A stretch of 64,000 nt of DNA from Pseudomonas sp. UYIF39. GTDB taxonomy: Bacteria > Pseudomonadota > Gammaproteobacteria > Pseudomonadales > Pseudomonadaceae. Both the position numbers and the translations under genes were made by a program. The stretch spans positions 310,001-374,000 of the forward strand of contig NZ_JALBYU010000001.1 in the NCBI RefSeq assembly GCF_029963765.1, written 5' to 3'. Positions 27,084 to 35,262 of this stretch are shown piece by piece. The notes under the pieces are model-generated. The model saw nothing but the letters and a program-made list of their open reading frames with translations, did not search any database and was not told the origin of the DNA. Positions within the stretch are counted from its first letter, which is position 1; every line of letters starts with the position of its first letter.

Positions 27084-28372
27084 TACGCGGGCTCCGGCAA
27101 GGGGGTGTCATACACGCGTAAGTCCAGGACCCGCGGTTGTTTGCCAGAGCGGGGATGCAGGCTCAGGTCGGTGACTGCGCAGGGCAGGACCCGCAACTCG
27201 AGCAGTCCATCGCGACTCAGGTCGTCGATGCCGGGGTATTGGATGACCAGCGCTTCCTGTAATGCCCGAAGCGTTCGCTCGACATTCTGTTGCTGGGCCC
27301 CGGGTACCCATTTCACACTCAAAATGTCCTTGTAACCGGTATTTTCGATCAGCAACTGCCATTGGTTGCTGTTGGCAATCCGTTGGACGATCTCGCTTAT
27401 TTCGTCGGGAAACAGCGACAGCACACCGACCCGTATCCTCCGACTGTGGGCACTTCGCCCCTTAAGAGCAAATTTACGCCTCGGGGTCTCGCTGGGTTCA
27501 CGCCAGCAGGCAAGGTCACCCACCGGATAACGCAGCAAGGGCATGAGCCGACGAGCGAGATTGGTCACCACTATCAAGCCGGTGCGATCGCATTCTTCGA
27601 TGACTTCACCGGTAAGCTCATCGACGATTTCCAACAGGGTATGTTGGTCGAACACCCGGTGTTCGCCCAAGGCACAGTCGCGATCGGAGGCCCCGATGAG
27701 GCCGGCGTCAACGCTGGCATAGCCAATTGAAGCGATACGGGCGTTTGGGAACACTTCGGCGAAGATTGCCAGTTGCGCAGCAAACAGGCTTTCTCCTGCA
27801 TAAAGCAGCGTTTCGACCCTGCATAGCACTTGCTGATGATGCGCAAGGTAAGCAGCGAATCGCAGTAACTGTGCCGGCATCCCGGCCAGAACATTGATTT
27901 GATACCGGGCAATGGCCTCTGCCAGTCCACACAGTTCGACTTGGCCGGTAAACGGAAATTCACAGATGGATTTCCCGACATGAGCCAATGAGTGATGCGC
28001 GAACAGAAAGCTGGCGTAAAGATCTCCAGAAAAAAACAGATTCGCGACCCGGTCACCGTGGTTCAGTTGAGTCGCGAGACTTTGACCAAACGTACTGACC
28101 ATGGCGTGCCATTCTTCGCGGGAGTAAACCGAGAGTTTGCCCTGGCTAGTCGATCCGCCGGTTTTAAACACCAGCGCATCGTCGACCTTTGCGGTCAGGA
28201 CCGGCCAATGACTCAAGTCATGGCTGTCAGCCCAATAGTCCGCCGCATTGGTCAGCGGTAGATCTTGTAACGTAATGCCCTGCGGCGGTAAGTGTTCCAG
28301 TTGCTGGCGGTAGAAGTTTGAATGTTGCCGTATATAAGGCAGCAGTTGTTTGAGCGAATAAGTTGCTTTCAT
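27083..28372 (-). CDS. PaaK-like AMP-forming acyl ligase
   Basis: A 429-residue adenylate-forming enzyme of the phenylacetate-CoA ligase/CapK type. The ATP-binding P-loop is FKTGGSTSQGK at about residues 69-79. The mid-domain IASIGYASVDAGLIG corresponds to the aromatic-rich A5 region, and LMPLLRYPVGDLACW to the A7 block with the ribose-binding Asp. It is expected to activate a carboxylic acid as acyl-AMP and pass it to CoA or a carrier. It lies between the LuxC-ligase fusion and the GNAT gene in the same orientation. It shares the GMP(A/S)xLxR block with the fusion's ligase half, suggesting they arose by duplication (inference). Confidence 0.85.
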   Translation of the reverse strand: MKATYSLKQLLPYIRQHSNFYRQQLEHLPPQGITLQDLPLTNAADYWADSHDLSHWPVLTAKVDDALVFKTGGSTSQGKLSVYSREEWHAMVSTFGQSLATQLNHGDRVANLFFSGDLYASFLFAHHSLAHVGKSICEFPFTGQVELCGLAEAIARYQINVLAGMPAQLLRFAAYLAHHQQVLCRVETLLYAGESLFAAQLAIFAEVFPNARIASIGYASVDAGLIGASDRDCALGEHRVFDQHTLLEIVDELTGEVIEECDRTGLIVVTNLARRLMPLLRYPVGDLACWREPSETPRRKFALKGRSAHSRRIRVGVLSLFPDEISEIVQRIANSNQWQLLIENTGYKDILSVKWVPGAQQQNVERTLRALQEALVIQYPGIDDLSRDGLLELRVLPCAVTDLSLHPRSGKQPRVLDLRVYDTPLPEPA

Positions 28373-28440
28373 TGGATTCTCTTTTTTATATCAGGCGTCT
28401 AGAAGATTAAAAAACAAGTTGTGAGTGGTTGGCGGTATTT

Positions 28441-30843
28441 CTATTTTCTTTTATCAATAACCAACGGTGTTTTGCCGCTGTGTTTGTTTCGAGTGAACGC
28501 TTGCTCCGTACACACTTGAACTTCGACAGTTAACAGTTTGGCGTTTACGGCATTGGCCAGCGCTTCATGGCTCAGCAATGCGTTGCGAACCTGGTTGATG
28601 TCTGCATCCGTTAGAACGTTGAGTCGCTCGACGCCATCAGGGGCGTGGTCGAGAACAATCTGAATGGGGGCGCCGACGCTATCCTGCAGAGCCGAAGGCG
28701 AAATGAACTCCGTGCCCATCCGCACCAGGTTACCGTGGCGCTGGAGCAGTTCGAATCGCGGTGAGTCCAGCCCGCACGGACAGACACCGGGCATCCAGCG
28801 GCCGGTATCTCCAACGTCATATCGGCGCACGGTTTGGCCTTGCCGCGCTCGTGAAGTAAACAGCAAGCGACCGATCTCATTAGCCCGAACCGGTTCATCC
28901 TGTCCGATCTGCACAATTTCCAGATGCTGGGTATCGCACATCAAGTGAAACACCCCGTTCTCAGTGGCTGCGCACGCATGCCCCAAGGGACCTGCGTCGA
29001 CGGAACCATAGATCGCCGAGCGGATCATCGAGACCCCGCAGCTTTCCATGAGACTCAGGCTGGTTTGGCCCGGATGCTCGCCGCCGAGGAACACTTTGCT
29101 GATACCTGCGTACGCGCGGAGTCGGGCCTGCTCGTTGAAGAACAGACGATGCAAGGTGCTCGGCATGCCAATCAGCACGGTGACTTGCTGGTCGACGATC
29201 AGTTGGGCGATTTCGCTGAAGTCATCGTCCAGGGGCGCGCCCATGGGGAAATGTGTAACGCCCATCTGTTCCAGTATTTTGGTAAAACTGAGGAAACCTC
29301 CGTACAGGCTGCCGCCGTAAAACAGGTTCATGACCCGGTCCTGTGAAGGATCGAGTCCGGCGGCGAACAGGCCGTCTGCTGCGGCGCGCATCTGCCGTTG
29401 AAAGTCGCGATAGCTGAAACCGGCGAGGGCCGGAGTGCCGCTGCTTCCTCCAGAGCGAAAATATAATTGCGCCGCGGCGCTCATCGGCTGGGTCGTGAAG
29501 GTGTTTTTGTCCATGATCGGCTCATGGGCGTTGTCGGGGGCGGGCGGGACCGGGTCGAGCGTTGCACGGCTTGTCAGCACATCAGGTGCCAGACTCACTG
29601 AAAGGCGGCGACTCAGACGCGTCAGCGCGTAGACGCCATCATGGGGCTCGCCGGCATAACCGTCATGAATCCCCGCGCAAGGCACAATACGGGTGACCCC
29701 AGCGTTGACCAGCGTACGCACAAGTCCTGGCGTTTCTGCCGCAGAGCAAATCAGCGCGCAGCTTTGCAGGACCGTGCGCCAAGGCAACAGCGTCTCAGCG
29801 ATCAAGTGTTGCGGCACGGGCTTGAGCAGCACCGTACGAAACAGCGGCGACGGTGCGAGCGTCTGATGGTGTTCCCAGATGATCCGCCATCCGTGGCCAG
29901 CCCAGACCTGGCCGGTCTGGTTCGCAAAACAGTAGCCCAGTTGCGCCATGGCCGTGCGGGTGGTGATCTCGCACGCTTCCAGATCCGTGGGCACCAGCGC
30001 CGGCCAGTGCGATGCACGACGCTTGAAGGCTTCGCTCAAACGCTCACCCAGGTCCTGCAGGATGGCTGGATCATTGCTGTCCACCAGCACCCATTGCGGA
30101 CTGGAACACGCTTGTTGATCCAGACTGCACACCTCATCCACCAACGCATCCAGCGCCGAAGGGCTGGCCGCGTCAGGCGACAGATAAGCGAAACTGATCC
30201 GGTGCCCCCAATCGATCCAGCGACATCCGGTGGGGATCTGTTGACGAATCGCCTTGAGCGCCTTTTCACCGCCCCAGGCTGACACGCCATCGGCCTGGGC
30301 GCAGAGTTCGGCAATCCAAGCGGTGCCCACGGGCAGTACGGCGACGAATTCGCCAAGCCTGCCGGTGGTGTCGGACCGCACAAGGGCGGCCAGCAATTGC
30401 GCGGTCAAACCCGCATCGCTGGCGCTGGGGCGTAACCAATTGATGTTGCCGGCCAGCAGGCTTTCGAGAACCGCGCAGAACGCCAGCATCGGCGCATTGC
30501 CTGGCGTCACATGCACCACCAGTCCCAACGGGTGCCAGCTTTCAAAGTGCGAATGCTGGTAGTCGATACGCCTCAGCGATCGGGGTTGCGAACCCAGTTC
30601 CCGCTCAAGCTTCGTGCTCAGGTTGCTGCGTTGGCAGAACTCGATCAGCCCCTGACATTGATCGTCGTCCAGAGGCAGGTTCAGGCTGCGAGTCTGTAGT
30701 TGCGTGGCGAAACGAGCCGCGGTTTCGATAACGGTCTCGCTGTCGATCGGTGCAGCAAGCAACCTGGGCAATTGTTTTCGAAGGCGGTCGAGGGCGCTTT
30801 CCGGGGTAACGTCGTCACGCAGTTGGCCATTGATGAGGTACAT
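28441..30843 (-). CDS. LuxC-type acyl reductase fused to a PaaK-like ligase
   Basis: An 800-residue two-domain protein. Residues about 1-425 match LuxC acyl-CoA reductases: HPLGLVVHVTPGNAPML (104-120), LLAGNINWLRPS, and the nucleophile region DQQACSSPQW with Cys near 246. Residues about 450-800 are a complete adenylating domain with P-loop YFRSGGSSGTP (461-471), SAIYGSVDAGPLGH and RRYDVGDTGRWMPG. A Pro-rich linker (DPVPPAPDNAHEPIMDK) joins them. The predicted chemistry is activation of an acid and NADPH reduction of the acyl group to an aldehyde. The ATG at 30843 is chosen because it starts one base after the upstream stop and removes an unlikely Pro-rich extension. The substrate is unknown. 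Confidence 0.85.
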   Translation of the reverse strand: MYLINGQLRDDVTPESALDRLRKQLPRLLAAPIDSETVIETAARFATQLQTRSLNLPLDDDQCQGLIEFCQRSNLSTKLERELGSQPRSLRRIDYQHSHFESWHPLGLVVHVTPGNAPMLAFCAVLESLLAGNINWLRPSASDAGLTAQLLAALVRSDTTGRLGEFVAVLPVGTAWIAELCAQADGVSAWGGEKALKAIRQQIPTGCRWIDWGHRISFAYLSPDAASPSALDALVDEVCSLDQQACSSPQWVLVDSNDPAILQDLGERLSEAFKRRASHWPALVPTDLEACEITTRTAMAQLGYCFANQTGQVWAGHGWRIIWEHHQTLAPSPLFRTVLLKPVPQHLIAETLLPWRTVLQSCALICSAAETPGLVRTLVNAGVTRIVPCAGIHDGYAGEPHDGVYALTRLSRRLSVSLAPDVLTSRATLDPVPPAPDNAHEPIMDKNTFTTQPMSAAAQLYFRSGGSSGTPALAGFSYRDFQRQMRAAADGLFAAGLDPSQDRVMNLFYGGSLYGGFLSFTKILEQMGVTHFPMGAPLDDDFSEIAQLIVDQQVTVLIGMPSTLHRLFFNEQARLRAYAGISKVFLGGEHPGQTSLSLMESCGVSMIRSAIYGSVDAGPLGHACAATENGVFHLMCDTQHLEIVQIGQDEPVRANEIGRLLFTSRARQGQTVRRYDVGDTGRWMPGVCPCGLDSPRFELLQRHGNLVRMGTEFISPSALQDSVGAPIQIVLDHAPDGVERLNVLTDADINQVRNALLSHEALANAVNAKLLTVEVQVCTEQAFTRNKHSGKTPLVIDKRK

Positions 30844-30844
30844 C

Positions 30845-31774
30845 TCAAGCCCCTCCCAGCAATTCGGAAGCAGCCATGGCGCAGCTGCGACTGGCGGCGG
30901 TGCCGGCACGTCCGTGCAGCTCGAACCAATCGGTCGTCAGGCCGCATCCGCAATGTGCGCCGGGGTGTAATGTCGCCAGATCGCCCATGACCACAGCGTG
31001 AGCAGGGCTTGACGAAATGTACGGGGAGACGAATTCCAGCAAGCCGCGCTGGCCGTATGGCTGGACCGTGAAATCGGATGGGTTGCGCACGAAAACCTTC
31101 GAGTAAATGGGGGCATGAAAATGATGGCGGGCACATTGGATATAGGGCACGGCATGCTCGACGGCACCGTAACCATCCCGGCATCGGGACAGGTCGATAC
31201 CCAATTGCCGATTGATTCGGGCATACAACTCAAGCAAGGGAATCTCTTGTGCTGCCTGGGTTTTCCAGCCGCCGCCCAAAAACACCAATGACTGAGCGGA
31301 TAGCTTGAGATTCGGTGCGCAGGTGTTTTCCATGTGCTGTAGCGCATGGGAAAGAAACGCAGGAAATCCGAGTATCCGCACGGGCAAACCCTCGTCGGCA
31401 AACTCCTGCAAGGCGCGAATCACGCCAAACAGGTCGAATTCGTGACCTTTACCCATCCGGCGCAATCCGTAGACGACTCGATTGACGGGCGCATAGCTAC
31501 AGAGAAACTGGTCGGTGTAAGCGGTGCCCAAGGTGATGGCCGCCTCGGGCTCGTAGCTCAGGAGCAAATAGTTGCAGGGGCTGTCCGGAGTATCCCAGCC
31601 GTAGTGCCGGAAAATGTGGCTCAACATGCCTTGAGCCGCGGCCATGCTGCGAGGGTCATAGCGCATGCGACTCTTTTGGCCGCTGGTGCCAGACGATGTC
31701 AGCTCCAGCGCGCCTTCGCCGGTGGGGCCGAACAACAAGTGACGTTTGAAATAGTTGGCGAAAATTGGTGGCAA
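30845..31774 (-). CDS. LuxE-type acyl-protein synthetase, C-terminal part of a split gene
   Basis: A 309-codon frame covering most of a LuxE/acyl-protein synthetase domain. The P-loop LTSSGTSGQKSRM lies near the frame's residues 26-38, SRCRDGYGAVEHAVPY in the middle and MGDLATLHPGAHCGCGL toward the end. A Cys five residues into AASRSCAMAA near the C-terminus corresponds in place to the acyl-accepting Cys of LuxE. The first start available is a TTG at 31774, inside what should be coding sequence. The missing N-terminal 67 residues lie in another frame just upstream, separated by a 95-bp tandem duplication. As it stands the protein is probably not made in full. Without the duplication the gene would encode about 376 residues, the LuxE size. 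Confidence 0.85.
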   Translation of the reverse strand: MPPIFANYFKRHLLFGPTGEGALELTSSGTSGQKSRMRYDPRSMAAAQGMLSHIFRHYGWDTPDSPCNYLLLSYEPEAAITLGTAYTDQFLCSYAPVNRVVYGLRRMGKGHEFDLFGVIRALQEFADEGLPVRILGFPAFLSHALQHMENTCAPNLKLSAQSLVFLGGGWKTQAAQEIPLLELYARINRQLGIDLSRCRDGYGAVEHAVPYIQCARHHFHAPIYSKVFVRNPSDFTVQPYGQRGLLEFVSPYISSSPAHAVVMGDLATLHPGAHCGCGLTTDWFELHGRAGTAASRSCAMAASELLGGA

Positions 31775-31961
31775 CCTGGACCAGTCATCCAGTGTCTCCA
31801 GGTCCTGGGCATCGAGCCCGTTGGCGTTTAGCCAGCGTTCGTAGCCAGGCGTGTGGTGACAATGAATAACCTGGACCAGTCATCCAGTGTCTCCAGGTCC
31901 TGGGCATCGAGCCCGTTGGCGTTTAGCCAGCGTTCGTAGCCAGGCGTGTGGTGACAATGAA
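31773..31961. repeat. Perfect 94-bp tandem duplication inside luxE-like gene
   Basis: Bases 31773-31866 and 31868-31961 are identical over 94 bp, separated by one T at 31867, so the period is 95 bp. Both start AACCTGGACCAGTCATCCAG and end GGTGACAATGAA. Because 95 is not a multiple of three, the extra copy shifts the frame of the LuxE-like gene. Removing one period restores an uninterrupted frame across the junction (DDWSR then LPPIF). Confidence 0.95.
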
Positions 31962-32070
31962 ACAGACTGATTTCCCCCATCGCCTGGTCGAACAGGCCCT
32001 CGGGTACGGAATCCAGGCAATAGGGTTGCGTTAACGCGCAGAGCGCATCGGTATAAGGTAAATGGATCAT
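31828..32070 (-). pseudogene. LuxE-type acyl-protein synthetase, N-terminal fragment
   Basis: The first 67 codons (MIHLPYTDAL through LETLDDWSR) are the genuine N-terminus of the LuxE-like protein. The frame then reads 13 out-of-frame codons of the first repeat copy and stops. The ATG at 32070 is the natural start of the gene, 22 bp after the MFS transporter's stop. It is broken by the tandem duplication described at 31773-31961 and cannot be functional alone. Confidence 0.85.
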
Positions 32071-32091
32071 CAAAAGACCTACTGTGTGGTG

Positions 32092-33342
32092 TTAGACGGC
32101 AAGCGCGATGTGAGAGTGCCGCAGAAACAGGCGTAGCGGCGCCAGGCTCAGAAGCCCCGCGATACCCGCCATCAAAGCGAAGGATTCGTGGCTGTCACCG
32201 GCACCGGCGGCCGCAATAAGTGAGCCGCCACCGCCCATGACGGCGATCGAGATCATGCCGATCATGGCCGAGACCAGACCTTTGCTGTCGTCGCTGGCGA
32301 ACAGCGCAAGCCGGTACAGCGCCGCATTGCTCATGCCAAGCCCAACGGCGTAAAGCACCAGGCAACTGATCAGCACGGCTGTCGAAGCACCGTAGAAGCT
32401 GACGGCGACTAGCACGATCAGCCCGCCGCAAAACGGCCAAAGCGCGTATCGAATCAGTTGTGGCAATTCAGCGTTGGCAATCAGTCGGTTGAGGATCAGA
32501 TTGCCGAGAATGACGGCCGCGAACACCGGGATTTGCCACAGGCCGTAGTGCAGCGTTGAAAGCCCCTGGTTGTGGATCAGCAAGAGCGGCGCCAACCCGA
32601 TCCAGGCAATCAAGGGCAGGCTCATCACGCCCAGCGCGACTGCGGCGCAAAGGAATCGCGGGTTAGTCAGCAACGCGACATAGCGGCGCACGGTGCCGTG
32701 CCATTCAAAGCGCACGGCGACCAGTCGCTGACCGTCGTGGCGCAAGGTGCCCACGGTTTCCGGCATGAACAGGTAAAGCCCGAACCAGACCATCACGCCG
32801 CCGAGACCCAGCAGTAAAAACAATTCCCGCCAGGACAACCATTCCAGCAGCAGACTGCCGAGCAAAGGCCCCAGAAGCGGGGAGAGCAGTGCAACGTTCC
32901 CCAGCAACGCCATGATTTTTACCGCGTCGGTTTCGCAGAAAACTTCTTGCAGGGCCGGGTAGCTGACCGCGATGACAAACCCCAACCCCATGCCCTGAAT
33001 CAGTCGCAAGCCGTTGAACGCATAAATGCTTTGCACGTTGAACGCGGCGGCACAGGCCAGGGCGAATACCGCGCAACCGATGAGCAACATCCGGCGGCGG
33101 CCAAAATGATCGGACAGCGGGCCAATCAGCCATTGCAGAAGAATGCCGCCTGCCAAATACAGATTGAAGGCGTAAGGGACATGTTCAGGACTGGCATCTA
33201 GTTGATGGGTGATGGTCAACATGGCCGGCATGATCATGTCGCTGGCCATATACGTCAGAAGTTCGAATAAAGTTATTGCAAGGCCAAAGCCAAACAAATA
33301 GTGGGGGCTGATATTGATTAAAGGCTTGTGAATAGTATTCAT
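32092..33342 (-). CDS. MdfA-like multidrug/metabolite MFS exporter
   Basis: A 416-residue major facilitator protein with 12 predicted helices. It follows E. coli MdfA closely in pattern. The first helix FELLTYMASDMIMPAML carries membrane-embedded Glu and Asp at the places important for drug/proton exchange. The MFS motif A is LIGPLSDHFGRRRM and motif C-like GNVALLSPLLGPLLGSLL. It is the first gene of the operon with the LuxE, LuxC-ligase, ligase and GNAT genes, and is therefore the likely exporter of, or self-protection against, that pathway's product. The start follows an AT-rich leader. Confidence 0.9.
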   Translation of the reverse strand: MNTIHKPLINISPHYLFGFGLAITLFELLTYMASDMIMPAMLTITHQLDASPEHVPYAFNLYLAGGILLQWLIGPLSDHFGRRRMLLIGCAVFALACAAAFNVQSIYAFNGLRLIQGMGLGFVIAVSYPALQEVFCETDAVKIMALLGNVALLSPLLGPLLGSLLLEWLSWRELFLLLGLGGVMVWFGLYLFMPETVGTLRHDGQRLVAVRFEWHGTVRRYVALLTNPRFLCAAVALGVMSLPLIAWIGLAPLLLIHNQGLSTLHYGLWQIPVFAAVILGNLILNRLIANAELPQLIRYALWPFCGGLIVLVAVSFYGASTAVLISCLVLYAVGLGMSNAALYRLALFASDDSKGLVSAMIGMISIAVMGGGGSLIAAAGAGDSHESFALMAGIAGLLSLAPLRLFLRHSHIALAV

Positions 33343-33500
33343 ATTTTTGCTCGAAGTTTAATGACGGGTTTATTGCGATGCTTCGAGGCTAATCATTGAG
33401 TATGAATAGCTCCAATGAACTATTGAGACTCAAGGTTTCGATTATTTTCGCTATGTTTCGATATTCGATGGGCAGTAAGAAGTGAATGTGCACGTACGAA

Positions 33501-33526
33501 AAATGCCCGCGACAGGGCGGGCATTT
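33501..33526 (-). terminator. Rho-independent terminator
   Basis: AAATGCCCGC (33501-33510) pairs with GCGGGCATTT (33517-33526) around a 6-nt loop. Read on the minus strand the stem is followed by a T-run (TTTTTCG), so it ends the small lipoprotein gene at 33583-33720. Confidence 0.8.
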
Positions 33527-33582
33527 AATTAATAGTTATCGGATTGGTATTTAACTTACGAATGAAGGTTCAATTATTCACG

Positions 33583-33720
33583 TTATCGATGCTGGTAATA
33601 ACCCGGCCCACCACGGTCGTAATGGTGACCGCCGTGCCAGCCGCCGTGGGGGAAAACGATGCAGCCGCTCAGTGTCAGGAGAGCGAGCAGGGGAATCAGC
33701 AGTGTGATTCGACGGAACAT
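33583..33720 (-). CDS. Small His/Gly-rich lipoprotein
   Basis: A 45-residue lipoprotein. The signal ends LLTLSGC with the lipidated Cys at 20, and the mature part is short and rich in Gly, His and Tyr (FPHGGWHGGHHYDRGG), suggesting metal binding. The ATG at 33720 follows an AGGA ribosome site, and the open frame upstream of it is not credible. It is followed by a strong terminator. Similar tiny lipoproteins are common in Pseudomonas, without known function. Confidence 0.75.
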   Translation of the reverse strand: MFRRITLLIPLLALLTLSGCIVFPHGGWHGGHHYDRGGPGYYQHR

Positions 33721-33870
33721 TTCAAAATCCTCATGGGGCAATAAAGCCAAATCTCTTGATCGGCTGTAACATGAGACCCCGTTTGTAGCGTCCCATCCCC
33801 GGAGAAAGGTAGGGGCTTGGCATGCGTTCTGATACAAATCGGATACATTTTTCAGGTTCAGGAACTCGCA

Positions 33871-34059
33871 ATGACTCAGTCGCAACGTTTGAAATACTCG
33901 ATTCTGATCTCCCTCGTAGTGTTGGGGATCATGTTCGGCCTTTCGTATCTGCAAAACGCAGGCGTCATCAGCGAGAAGCTGTTTCAGTACATCGCCATCG
34001 GCGTGGCGGTGATCGTGGTGGTGATCAATGGCGTGATGCGCCGCAAGGTCAAACCCTGA
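33871..34059 (+). CDS. Small membrane protein
   Basis: A 62-residue protein with two hydrophobic helices (SILISLVVLGIMFGLSYL and YIAIGVAVIVVVINGV) and a basic tail (MRRKVKP), so an inner-membrane protein with the tail inside. The ATG at 33871 is preferred because the 18 codons upstream do not look coding. I do not recognise a family. It stands alone between convergent or divergent neighbours. Confidence 0.65.
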   Translation: MTQSQRLKYSILISLVVLGIMFGLSYLQNAGVISEKLFQYIAIGVAVIVVVINGVMRRKVKP

Positions 34060-34078
34060 ACGACGTACCTTAAGCGGA

Positions 34079-34450
34079 TTACTCGCGATGGAGCATGGCT
34101 ACAGCGTCCGGATGCAGGCTGTAGCTTTTGTCCGGATTGAGCGTGATCACGCCTTCGCTGCACAAGCGTTTCAACACTTCCCGCACACTGAGAAAGGACA
34201 GGGGAATATCCAGGTCCAGCAAGTGGCTGTGCACGCCACGCACGCCAAGGCTACGGTCGCTTTCGGCGGCGCTCAGCAAGGCGTCGATGACTTTGAGGCG
34301 GATCAGACTGGTTCGCAGACCATAGCTTTTGAGCAATAACCTGATCCGCTCGTTGCCATTGCGCTCACTGCGTTGACTGAAAACACCGGAGCCCACGGCA
34401 GAGCCGTTTGGCGCATTGCTACCGTCCGTTGGCAGTTGCGAGTTGTACAT
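34079..34450 (-). CDS. Fur-like winged-helix regulator
   Basis: A 123-residue protein with a winged-helix region resembling the N-terminal DNA-binding domain of the Fur family: IRLLLKSYGLRTSLIRLKVI, then the segment SHLLDLDIPLSFLSVREVLK. It lacks the C-terminal His/Cys metal-binding and dimerisation domain of true Fur proteins. Related Pseudomonas proteins have been named Fe2+/Zn2+ uptake regulators. An N-terminal Ser/Asn-rich extension of about 25 residues precedes it. The ATG at 34450 is preferred over one 138 bp upstream. Its targets are unknown. Confidence 0.7.
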   Translation of the reverse strand: MYNSQLPTDGSNAPNGSAVGSGVFSQRSERNGNERIRLLLKSYGLRTSLIRLKVIDALLSAAESDRSLGVRGVHSHLLDLDIPLSFLSVREVLKRLCSEGVITLNPDKSYSLHPDAVAMLHRE

Positions 34451-34615
34451 GCAAAAACTCCTTTTCCGAGCCGGCCAGGAAATGTGATGGGGGCTCTCAC
34501 TCAATAAGACGTACGAGCAGGGCAAATAATGAAGCCCCAAATGTAGAAATTTTGTCGCCATCACGTCAGTGGCCTGTGAGATGGCCATGGAAAGCGCCTT
34601 TCAGGGCCTAAATTT

Positions 34616-35262
34616 TTGTCTTTTGTTTCGTTCCAAGTGGCTGCCTCCCGCATGCAGCGTTTTGCGCTGGATCGCTTGAACACGCTGAACAAGGCCGGCC
34701 CGATAGCAGCGAAGGATCTGCAACGCATGGTGATGGACGACCAGGTGTATCAGGCAGCACAAGTGATGCCGGGCCTGCTGCAGTTCTGTGCGGCGGCACT
34801 GGGTACCGATGCGCCAGCGCTCACGCCACTGTGTGCCAGTCTCAAGGCCTGGGATCGCAGTGCCAATCTGGTGAGTGGTCTGGGGTTTGTGCATTTGCGG
34901 AATGTCATGGAGTCGCTACAGCAAACGCCTGACCTCTGGCGTGTGGCGTTCGATCCGAAAGACCCGCAACACACCCCGCGTGGCCTGGCGGTCGATCGCC
35001 CGGACGTCGCAAAGGCGATTCGCGAATCGATGCTGGCATCGGTAGATCAGGTGAAAAAGATGGGGCTTAAGGCCGATTGCCGCTGGGGTGATATCCAGGT
35101 GGTCAGCAGCGGCGGCCAGCAGACGCCGATTCACGGTGGACCTGGCACTCTGGGGGTTTATAACGCCATTCAGAGCGTGCCGAGAACCGACGGTAAACTC
35201 GAGGTCGTCAGCGGTACCAGCTATTTGCAGGTGGTGACTTTCGATGTCAAGGGTCGCGGCCT
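34616..35262 (+). pseudogene. Remnant of a penicillin/AHL-type acylase
   Basis: The frame from about 34616 to 35262 encodes the middle of an N-terminal-nucleophile acylase beta chain: LASVDQVKKMGLKADCRWGD, then IHGGPGTLGVYNAIQ and SGTSYLQVVTFD, which correspond to the late part of PvdQ/QuiP-type acylases. The signal peptide, alpha chain and catalytic N-terminal Ser are all missing, and the C-terminal ASxSxDPxSPYYADQ-like block is cut off where the fecR gene ends on the other strand. The frame then runs by chance into antisense fecR up to 35332. I read it as a deletion remnant without enzyme activity. Confidence 0.75.

Noticed and set aside
31773..31961. Direct repeat as a CRISPR or transposon footprint
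   Set aside because: There are only two 94-bp copies with a 1-nt spacer, no spacer array and no terminal inverted repeats. It is a simple tandem duplication of gene sequence.
26154..33342. Bioluminescence (lux) operon
   Set aside because: LuxC and LuxE types are present, but no luciferase subunits, no LuxD and no flavin reductase; light production is not supported.
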